This document shows, piece after piece, positions 8,346 to 16,300 of a stretch of DNA of 64,000 bases; position 1 is the first letter of the stretch, and every line of letters begins with the position of its first letter. The stretch comes from Thiorhodococcus drewsii AZ1. Its GTDB lineage: Bacteria; Pseudomonadota; Gammaproteobacteria; Chromatiales; Chromatiaceae. The position numbers were made by a program, and so were the translations under genes. The stretch is taken from NCBI RefSeq assembly GCF_000224065.1, contig NZ_AFWT01000012.1, forward strand, positions 1-64,000, written 5' to 3'. Below the pieces are notes generated by a model, which was not told where the DNA came from, did not search any database, and saw only the letters and a program-made list of their open reading frames with translations.

Positions 8346-8570
8346 TCAAGTGGGATGTTTCACCGCCGATGGCGGTGCGGGCGGCGCGACGGATCGCGAC
8401 CGCTGGGGTTGTTCGCAGTGCCCACTGCCACAGGAACAACCGCCGTCTTCCCGACGGAAGGGGCCGAGTTCCGGATTGCGGGCGGCAAAGCCGGCATAGA
8501 GCCGCTGGACCAAGACCCAGCCGCCCAGCACGATGAAAACGATCAGCGGTGCCAGCAGCACCTTAACCAT
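8346..8570 (-). CDS. Small single-pass membrane protein with Cys-rich tail, in rnf cluster
   Basis: A 74-residue protein. One N-terminal transmembrane helix (about 4-21, VLLAPLIVFIVLGGWVLV) is followed by a short soluble tail with the cysteine cluster CSCGSGHC (about 45-52) and a basic/proline end. Its start overlaps the end of rnfA by 8 bp, so it is translationally coupled to the Rnf operon. The layout (one helix plus a short Cys cluster, directly downstream of the last Rnf subunit) recalls NqrM/DUF539, the small factor needed for Na+-NQR assembly. The cysteine spacing differs from NqrM as I know it. A role in inserting an Fe site or assembling Rnf is inference only. Confidence 0.65.
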   Translation of the reverse strand: MVKVLLAPLIVFIVLGGWVLVQRLYAGFAARNPELGPFRREDGGCSCGSGHCEQPQRSRSVAPPAPPSAVKHPT

Positions 8571-9153
8571 GCCCGCCTCCGAGGCCGGCGAAGCCCATGA
8601 ACGCAAGCGACAGCAGACCGGCGAGCATGAGGCTCATGGCCGCCCCCTGACTGACGCTCGGGACTCTGGCCAGGGCCAGCTTCTCGCGCAGGCCCGCCAT
8701 CAGCATCAGCGCCAGGGTGAAGCCAGTGCCGGCACCCAGGGCATAGACCAGACTCTGCACGAAGTCGTATTCCTTGGCCGTCTGAAACAGCGCCAGACCC
8801 AGGATCGCGCAGTTGGTCGTGATCAAGGGCAGGAAGATACCGAGCGAGCGGAACAGCGCCGGACTGAAACGCTTGACGAACATCTCCACCAACTGCACCG
8901 CCGAAGCGATGACGGCGATGTAGCAGATCAGACGCAGGAACAGCAGGTCCAGCTCGGTCAGCAGCCAGTTGATGCCGAAGGCGGCGGCAGAGCTGACCAG
9001 CATGACGAACATGGTCGCCAGCCCCATGTTCCAGGCCGTCTCCCGCTTCCCGGAGACGCCGAGGAAGGGACAGATCCCCAGAAAGAGCGCCAGGACGAAG
9101 TTGTTGACGATGGCCGCGTTCAGAAAAATCAGCGACAAGGGCTCAGCGTGCAT
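8563..9153 (-). CDS. rnfA: Rnf electron transport complex subunit A
   Basis: A 196-residue integral membrane protein with six hydrophobic segments. It shows the RnfA/NqrE signatures: NNFVLALFLGICPFLGVS near residue 17 and ITTNCAILGLALF near 107. RnfA pairs with RnfE in an inverted-topology heterodimer that holds a membrane [2Fe-2S] site between conserved cysteines, linking cytoplasmic ferredoxin/NADH electron flow to ion movement. It overlaps the 3' end of rnfE by 11 bp and the start of the next small ORF by 8 bp, so translation of the cluster end is tightly coupled. Confidence 0.96.
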   Translation of the reverse strand: MHAEPLSLIFLNAAIVNNFVLALFLGICPFLGVSGKRETAWNMGLATMFVMLVSSAAAFGINWLLTELDLLFLRLICYIAVIASAVQLVEMFVKRFSPALFRSLGIFLPLITTNCAILGLALFQTAKEYDFVQSLVYALGAGTGFTLALMLMAGLREKLALARVPSVSQGAAMSLMLAGLLSLAFMGFAGLGGGHG

Positions 9154-9805
9154 GGGCGGTCACTCCGATCTGCTCCGCCTGTTTGCGCTCCTTGCGCAGA
9201 CGCAGCCAGTTGAACAACAGGAGCCAGGCGCCGAGGACGAAAAAACCGCCCGGCGGCAGGATCATGACGACCCAGGGTTGGAAATCGGGCGAGAACAGAT
9301 GGATCCCGAGGATGGTTCCGTTGCCCAGAATTTCGCGCACCGTGCCCAGCGCCAGCAGCGCCAGGGTGAAGCCGGCGCCCATACCGAGACTGTTGACGAA
9401 GGTCGTCGTGAGCCGCTGTTTGGAGGCATAGGCCTCGGCCCGGCCAAGAATGACGCAGTTGGCGACGATCAACTGAATGAAGGCCCCGAGCGCGGCATAG
9501 AGCTCCAGACTGATGGCCTGGATGCTGTAGTCGACGATGGTCACGAAGGTGGCGATGATGACGATATAGCTGGCGATACGCACCTGCTTGGGGATCCAGT
9601 TGCGCAGCAACGAGACCAGCAGGCTCGAACAGACCAGCACGAAGGTGGTCGCCAGCCCCATGGCGAGGGCGTTCATGGTGGTGCTGGTCACGGCCAGCAC
9701 CGGACACATGCCAAGCAGCATGACGAACACCGGATTCTCTTCCCACAGACCGCGCAGGAAGGTATCCGGGGTCAGCGTCTCTTGTGTATTGGGCAATTCA
9801 GCCAT
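9143..9805 (-). CDS. rnfE: Rnf electron transport complex subunit E
   Basis: A 220-residue six-helix membrane protein, paralogous to RnfA. Family marks are GLWEENPVFVMLLGMCPVLAVT near residues 19-40 and LIVANCVILGRAEA near 113-126, with the conserved cysteines of the membrane Fe-S site. The C-terminal extension rich in Lys/Arg/Glu is cytoplasmic. Its start is 10 bp from the end of rnfG and its end overlaps rnfA, consistent with stoichiometric expression. Length is normal for the family. Confidence 0.96.
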   Translation of the reverse strand: MAELPNTQETLTPDTFLRGLWEENPVFVMLLGMCPVLAVTSTTMNALAMGLATTFVLVCSSLLVSLLRNWIPKQVRIASYIVIIATFVTIVDYSIQAISLELYAALGAFIQLIVANCVILGRAEAYASKQRLTTTFVNSLGMGAGFTLALLALGTVREILGNGTILGIHLFSPDFQPWVVMILPPGGFFVLGAWLLLFNWLRLRKERKQAEQIGVTAHAR

Positions 9806-9815
9806 GGGTCTCGCC

Positions 9816-10499
9816 TCAATGTTGTTGCTTCAGCCAAGCCAGATCGCGCTCGATGGCCGGCACGGCACGCTGTGCGGCCGCGTTCGCGGCACGCCCCATG
9901 GCCTTGGAGGAAATGGTCGCGCCCGAGATGCCGTCGATCTCCCAGGGCTGGTTCTTGGTGCCGTGCTTGACGGTGACGATGGGGTTCGCGAGCGCCCTGC
10001 CCTCGGCATCGAGTCGCGCGTCCAGTGCCTCGAAGTTCTTGAGAAACTCGGGATCGAAGTCCAGCTTGTCGCCGAAGCCCGGCGTCTCGTTTGAACTCAA
10101 CACCTTGCTGCCGTTGAGACAGCGGCACTCGGGATCGTAGGCGAACATGACCCGGATCGGTCCCGCGTAGCCGACGGCGACACCCGTGAAGGCCACGCCG
10201 ACCAGATTGCCGGCGGCATCGTATCCGCCATAGACGTGCTCGCCGTCGACACCCTCACCGACGGGCGCCAAACCGCCCTGCTTCGTGAGGACGAAATCGC
10301 GCTTGAGGCTGGCCTGTGGCAAGACGCGAAAGACCGCCTTCTCGGTCAGGACGCGCTGATTCTCGGCGATGATCGGCAGTGTGACCTGATAGACCAGGGC
10401 GACCAGCAGACCCGAGAGCAAGGCGATGCCTCCCAAGGTGCGCAGCATGGCCCAGGTCGGCGTCGCCGCTGCGGGCCGGGATTGGTTCTGTGCTTCCAT
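9816..10499 (-). CDS. rnfG: Rnf electron transport complex subunit G (covalent FMN)
   Basis: A 227-residue protein with one N-terminal membrane helix (about 20-42) and a periplasmic FMN-binding domain. The flavinylation motif SGAT is at residues 192-195, so FMN would be attached by ApbE through phosphoester linkage to T195. A conserved GFGDK-type segment is present (near 141). RnfG passes electrons between RnfD and the RnfA/E core on the outer face. Located between rnfD (63 bp) and rnfE (10 bp). The ApbE transferase is not encoded in this window. Confidence 0.95.
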   Translation of the reverse strand: MEAQNQSRPAAATPTWAMLRTLGGIALLSGLLVALVYQVTLPIIAENQRVLTEKAVFRVLPQASLKRDFVLTKQGGLAPVGEGVDGEHVYGGYDAAGNLVGVAFTGVAVGYAGPIRVMFAYDPECRCLNGSKVLSSNETPGFGDKLDFDPEFLKNFEALDARLDAEGRALANPIVTVKHGTKNQPWEIDGISGATISSKAMGRAANAAAQRAVPAIERDLAWLKQQH

Positions 10500-10562
10500 A
10501 GTCTGTTCAGTCTTCAGTGATCGGTGGACGGACGCGGCGAATCGGACGGGATAGCCAAACCA

Positions 10563-11621
10563 TCAAGCCGCATCCCGTTTGTCTGCGGACTTCCGCGTCA
10601 CGCCGTACACCCTGGGCTGGGTCCAGCTGGAGATGAGCGGTCCGACCGCATTGCCGAGCAGCACCGCGTACATGACACCCTCGGACAGTCCGCCGAACAG
10701 ACGGATCACCACCGTCAGCGCGCCGATGAAGAGACCGTAGAGAATGGCGCCGCGCGCCGTCACCGGCGAGGCCACCATGTCGCTCGCCATGAACCAGGCC
10801 GCCAGCATGAGTCCGCCCGAGCAGAGCACGAACCAGGGGCTCGGATAGGTTGCGCTGTCCATCAGCCACAGGGGCAAGGCGACCATTACCGCGCCGGCCA
10901 GGACGCTGAGCGGAATGCGGATGTCCAGCATCTTCTGCCAGGCCAGCCAGAGCCCGCAGATGAGGATGAGGATGGCGGAGGTCTCGCCCGCCGAGCCGGC
11001 GACCATCCCGGAGAAGACGTCGGCGATCGGTGTCTCGATGTGCTGGAACTTCTGGATCGCCAGCGGCGTCGCGCCGGTCCAGGCGTCCATGTTCAGACCG
11101 GCGACCCATGCATCGACCGGGATCGGCTGCATGAAGGGCAGCGTCAGGGTCGAAGGAATCAGCTCGCCGAAGCGTCCGGGCGCGAAGGCTGGGGTCCAGG
11201 TGGTGATGGCCACCGGAAAGGCAGCCTGCACGAAGGCGCGTCCGACCAGCGCAGGGTTCATGACGTTGTAGCCGAGCCCGCCGAACAGTGACTTGCCGAG
11301 CCCGACGCCGACGAAGGCGGCGACCGCCGCCATCCACAGCGGAAAACCGGGCGGCAGGGTCAAGCCGAGCAGCAGCCCGGTGATGACGACCGACCAGTTG
11401 CTGACCGTATTGCCCTGCCCCGAACGCCGCGAAAAGAACCATTCCGTAAGGATGGACACCCCGGTCGTGGTGAGGAGGAGCAGGAGCGCGCTCAACCCGA
11501 ACTGGTAGACCGCAAAGGCGCAGATGGGCAGCAGCGCCAGCACCACGGTGCGCATGATCCGCTCGACCGACATCACCCGCTTGAGGTGCGGGGAGGTCCT
11601 GATTTCAATGCCTTTTGCCAT
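10563..11621 (-). CDS. rnfD: Rnf electron transport complex subunit D (covalent FMN, ion-pump core)
   Basis: A 352-residue protein with about nine to ten transmembrane segments. The N terminus reads TSPHLK as in the NqrB/RnfD family. The covalent FMN site is the TGAT motif with T185 as the expected attachment residue. RnfD is the likely ion-translocating subunit coupling ferredoxin:NAD+ electron transfer to H+ or Na+ movement. It lies 199 bp downstream of rnfC, the largest gap between rnf genes apart from the one beside nifJ, and 63 bp upstream of rnfG. No frame problem is seen. Confidence 0.95.
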   Translation of the reverse strand: MAKGIEIRTSPHLKRVMSVERIMRTVVLALLPICAFAVYQFGLSALLLLLTTTGVSILTEWFFSRRSGQGNTVSNWSVVITGLLLGLTLPPGFPLWMAAVAAFVGVGLGKSLFGGLGYNVMNPALVGRAFVQAAFPVAITTWTPAFAPGRFGELIPSTLTLPFMQPIPVDAWVAGLNMDAWTGATPLAIQKFQHIETPIADVFSGMVAGSAGETSAILILICGLWLAWQKMLDIRIPLSVLAGAVMVALPLWLMDSATYPSPWFVLCSGGLMLAAWFMASDMVASPVTARGAILYGLFIGALTVVIRLFGGLSEGVMYAVLLGNAVGPLISSWTQPRVYGVTRKSADKRDAA

Positions 11622-11820
11622 ATGACTTCTTCAAAACCGCAAAGGCGCCGGAGGCGCCGAGGAATCATCGGGGATCGTGCGGCACGCGCGGGCTCGCGCA
11701 CGCCACCTCGCGTTTCGTTTCACGCCCAACGCCCATGGCGAGGCCCCGCGACGGCGGAGACACAGGGCGTGGGTTGGGCCGATCTTCGCCCCCCACCCAC
11801 GACCAAACGGCCTCCCGTGT

Positions 11821-13152
11821 TCAACCCTTGTCCCGATTCAGCGACTTGGCGATCCGGAAATACTGGGTCAATGGGATATTGGACGGACACACATAGGCAC
11901 AGCAGCCGCATTCGAAGCACTGATCCAGATGGAACTGCTCGGCCATGATGCCGTACTCGCGGGCCAACGCCAGCTCGCCCAGCATGGATGGATTGAGCGA
12001 GATGGGACAGGCATTGAGGCACTCGCCGCACTTGATGCAGGGATGCACCTTGCGCCGGGCCAGATCCGGATTCTCCGGCTCCAGGGCCACCACGCCGGAC
12101 ACGGCCTTGGTCACGGGCACGTCCAGCGAAGACACGGCCATCCCCATCATGGGGCCGCCGAGAATCACCTCGCCCGGCTCTCCGCGCAGCCCGACCTGTT
12201 CGAGCAGGAAACGCAGCGGGGTGCCGATCGGAACCATGAAGTTGCCTGGATTCGCGACCGCCGGACCGCTGACAGTCACCACGCGCTCGATCAGGCCACG
12301 GCTCTTGGGCAGCAGATCCCCGATCTGGGCCAGGGTCCCGACGTTGAAGACCGCGACGCCGACATCCGAGGTCAAGCCGCCGGCTGGCACCTCCAGACCG
12401 AGCAGGCTCTTGATGAGCATCTTCTCGGCGCCCTGGGGATACTTGGTACGCACCGCCTCGGCCGTGATCGGCAGATGACGGGGGATGCGCGCGCGCAGAT
12501 GGGCGACCGCGTCGAGCTTGTTGTCCTCGACGCCGATGATGGCGCGCTTGGCGCCGGTCGCGCGCAACGCCATACGGATCCCACGGATCAGCGCATCCGT
12601 ATGCTCCAGCATGATGCGGTGATCGCAGGTCAGATAGGGCTCGCACTCGCAACCGTTGACCAGCAGGGTCTCGATCACCCGTCCAGCCGGCGGCTTCATC
12701 TTGACGTGGCTCGGGAAGGCTCCACCGCCGAGCCCGACCAGACCGGACTCCTGGACCGCCGCGATGATCTCATCGGGCGCCATCCGCTCCGGATCGCGCT
12801 CCATGTCGTAGAGCACCTGCTGACTGGCCGCGTGATAGACCTTGAGGTAGATCGCCTGGACCTTGGGACCTTCGGCGCTCGGCGCGAGACCGATCGCACG
12901 CACCACGCCGGTCGCCGGCGCATGCATGGGGACCGAGACGAAACCATCGGCGCGGGCGATCGGCTCGCCACGCACCACCTCCTGTCCGACCCTGACCAGT
13001 GGCTCGGCGGGCTTTCCCTTGTGCTGAGACAGCGGGATGACGAGCTCGGGCGCGAACGGCATGCGCCGAATCGGTTTGTCTGCGGTCAATTCCTTGTGCT
13101 CGATCGGATAGATCCCGTGATCGAACGTCTTGGACCGACGAAAGAATCTCAT
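11821..13152 (-). CDS. rnfC: Rnf electron transport complex subunit C (NADH/FMN, two [4Fe-4S])
   Basis: A 443-residue peripheral subunit facing the cytoplasm. It carries the NADH/FMN Rossmann-like region (EPYLTCDHRIM and GVEDNK segments), an SLBB-like region, and two C-terminal [4Fe-4S] motifs: C372/C375/C378/C382 and C412/C415/C418/C422. It oxidises or reduces NAD(H) and relays electrons towards RnfD/RnfG. It lacks the long Ala-rich C-terminal tail of the enterobacterial RsxC. The start at 13152 (MRFFRRSKTFDHGI) matches family N termini; the frame is open to 13242 but that extension is not family-like. rnfC starts about 170 bp downstream of nifJ on the same strand. Confidence 0.94.
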   Translation of the reverse strand: MRFFRRSKTFDHGIYPIEHKELTADKPIRRMPFAPELVIPLSQHKGKPAEPLVRVGQEVVRGEPIARADGFVSVPMHAPATGVVRAIGLAPSAEGPKVQAIYLKVYHAASQQVLYDMERDPERMAPDEIIAAVQESGLVGLGGGAFPSHVKMKPPAGRVIETLLVNGCECEPYLTCDHRIMLEHTDALIRGIRMALRATGAKRAIIGVEDNKLDAVAHLRARIPRHLPITAEAVRTKYPQGAEKMLIKSLLGLEVPAGGLTSDVGVAVFNVGTLAQIGDLLPKSRGLIERVVTVSGPAVANPGNFMVPIGTPLRFLLEQVGLRGEPGEVILGGPMMGMAVSSLDVPVTKAVSGVVALEPENPDLARRKVHPCIKCGECLNACPISLNPSMLGELALAREYGIMAEQFHLDQCFECGCCAYVCPSNIPLTQYFRIAKSLNRDKG

Positions 13153-13325
13153 GAGACCTGTGCCCGAATGACCGTCTTTCCGTGACGACCGAGCCGTATC
13201 CGGCGCAAAGGTAGGGTCGAGTACCGCTATGTGATCTTGCATCGTTGGAGTGCCGACGTTGGTTAAAACTCTGCTGAGAAACCCGGATCCGACCGAGGCC
13301 GAATCCGGATCGCGACGCGAACGTC

Positions 13326-16300
13326 TTACTGGAACTTCTCAGCGCGCTTGATCAGCTTGTCCAAGCCGGTCTCAGCCGGATTCCATGGCATTCCGGGATG
13401 GATGCAGTTCGCACCGCACTTCTCCGCAGCCTTGACGATATCCTTGAAGGGACCGCCCTTGGGGTCGAGGATCTCGACCTTCTTGTCGGTGTTGTACTTG
13501 AAGATCTTCGGATTGATTGTGATGCACTCGTCACAGGCGGTGCATTCGGGCGTCTCGACCCACACCGGATCCGCGTCGGCACCGGCGCCATTGTTGCCGG
13601 AACCATTGGCCCCGGCATGGGCAGCACCATTACCGTTGTGACCACCGCCGTTGACGGGCGCCGCGCCGACCAGACCGGCGAGTCCATTGCCCTCACCGAC
13701 CGCCATCGCCAACAGACTGCTGGTGAGCTTCTGCGCCATCTCGGCCTTGGCCTGGTTGCGGACCGCCTCGACGTCGACCTTGTTGAGCTCGCCGCAGATG
13801 CCGCGAATCTGGGTCCAGAAGTGACGACGCTCCTCGCAGCTCAACACCAGCTCCTGGGACACCAGCACCCGCATCAGACGATTCTTGGCATCGACCGCCC
13901 AGATATAGGGATAGAGCCCGTCGCGATCGGAGTCGTCCAGATTCAGGAACTCGTCCATGCGCACCATGGAGTCATTCCAGGTCTCGGGCGGCGCCTTGCG
14001 GAAGTGCTTGCGGAAGCGGCCCTCGCTCATGGCGAAGTCGACGAAGGTGAAGGGGACCTCCATCTCGGCCGGCTCGCCCTTCTCGTTGATGTATTTCAGC
14101 GACCAGGAGATCCAGTCCTGATCGACGTTGGGATTGCCCTCGATCGAGCAGCACTCCTCGAAGCTCGTTCCGGCGTCCGGGTCGAAGCGGAACAGCGGAT
14201 AGGCGCGCGACTCCACCGCCATACGGGCATGCTTGTTGGACATGTCGTCGCCGATGCCATGCTCGGGCTGGCAGGAGGTGTAGACGTTGAACAGCGCCGG
14301 ACGACGCGAGTTCAGGCCGTCGATGTAGCCTTCCAGCAGATGGGTCAGGTGCGACGCCGAGCTGTTCAGCACGAAGCTGGTGCGGTGCGCCATGCCGATC
14401 AGGCCCATCTCCTTACGCACCTCGGTCTTGCCCTTCCACTGCTTGCCGTAGGGTGCCATGTCGGCGACCTGACCGATGAAGCCCGAGGTACAGGACTGAC
14501 CGCCGGTGTTGGAGTAGGCCTGGGTATCCAGCACCAGGATCTTGACCGGGTGGCCCGACATGAGGGCACGCGAGAGATTCTGGAAGCCGATGTCGTACAT
14601 GGCGCCGTCACCGCCGATCGCGACCACGGGCGGACACAACTTCCATTCCTCGTCGGAGAAGTCCTTCCAGCCGAAATAGGTCAGATTGGACGCAGGATTG
14701 GCCGCGTTGAACGTACCGTCCAGCTCCTGACGCGCCTGACGAATCGCCTTGAAGCCCTCGCCCATCTTGCGCATGTGGCCCTCGAACAGACCCAGCGCCA
14801 TGGAGGGGGCATCCTGGAACAGGTTGTTGGACCAGGGGAAGGGATAGGGGTTGTAGGGGAAGGTCGCACCCCACACCGAGCTACAGCCGGTGGAGTTGAC
14901 GATACCCATCTCGGCACGCGGCTGAGCGGCGGTGTACTGCGACTTGAGATGACGCAGCTTACCGAGCAGCGCGGTGACCCACTTGAGCCAGTCTGGGTCG
15001 ACCGGCTGGGCGCGACGATCCTCCAGCTCGGCGGACAGATCGGACAACATGAGATCGTTGTCCTTGTGCGAATCCAGCGCCTTGCCGATCGCCGAGGTAT
15101 CGCTCAGATCCATGCTCGAGGCCAGCTTGAGCCGGATATGGGTCTCCAAACGATTGATGAGGTCGTCGATCTCGGCCAGATGGCGCTTGACGCGCGGCTG
15201 CATCAGGGCGGTCACCGTGGAGGTGAAGAGATGCAGCGCGGTCTTCTCGCCGCAGCCCATGCAGGAGCCATCGCCCGAGACCATCGACTGATAGTTCTTC
15301 TTGTCGAGCAGCAAGGTCTCCAGCGCGCCGACCTTGTCGTCCAGGTCGTCGATACGGATGAAGTCGGGATCGGTGGTCGGCAGATCGAGCCACATGCCCC
15401 AACGCGCCTGCATCTCCTTGATGCGGTCCTCGGTCTGGGGCTCGTCGATCAGGGCGCCGTCGTTACAGACCTCGATACACTCCATACAGCCCTTACAGGT
15501 GTAGGGATTGACGGTGATGCTGAAGAGTCCGCCGCTGCCCTTCTGCTTCTTCTCACGGTTGGTCCAGTAGGGCTTGGTGATGGCGAACTGATAGTCGGCC
15601 AGGGCCTGCATCATGAGACCGAATTCCTTCTCTGCGGCCTCCTTCTGCTCCGGCTCGCCGCTAAAGGCGGCCAGGGTCTCCAGCACAGCCTGGTCCATGA
15701 GCGCACGCATGTCGGCGGTCTCGCCGGCGGCCTCGATCAGCGCGCGCAGACGCTTCTCGACAGTGCGGGTCTCGCGACGCAGATACTGGGTCGGCATACC
15801 GCGCTCGACACGGGCGATGGCCGTGGCGAAAACGTCGGAGATCTTGTTGACCAGACCCGGCAGCGCGCTGTCCGGACAGACGGAGAAACAGCTGCCGCAC
15901 GCGGTACAGTTCTCCGGGACGAACTTGGGATAGGCGAAGCGGATCTGGGTCATGTCGCGGTAGACGCCGGTGGAGGCAGGCATCAGCGACAGCGCCATGT
16001 GCGGATCGGTCAGATTGTCGCTACCGCGACCGCTGGCATAGAAGGAACCCGTCTGCTCCCAGAAACGATGCACGTCGGAGACGCCACCGTCGCCCTCGGG
16101 CAGGGTCTTGAGCATGATCGGCAGACCCGGTTCCTTGCGGGCCAAGAACTGGCCGGAGACCAGCGGCTTGTCGGTGATCTCGAAGATCTCGTCGAAGCCG
16201 CGACGCACGATACGCAGGTTGTCCTGCACCACGCGCTCGCCCTTGCCGCCGAACTTGGAGCGCAGCTGCTCCTCGATGGAGGCGAACAGCCCCTTCTCGT

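Noticed and set aside
11677-13185. 502-codon plus-strand frame opposite rnfC
   Set aside because: Antisense shadow of rnfC; composition rich in His/Arg/Gly and no domain.
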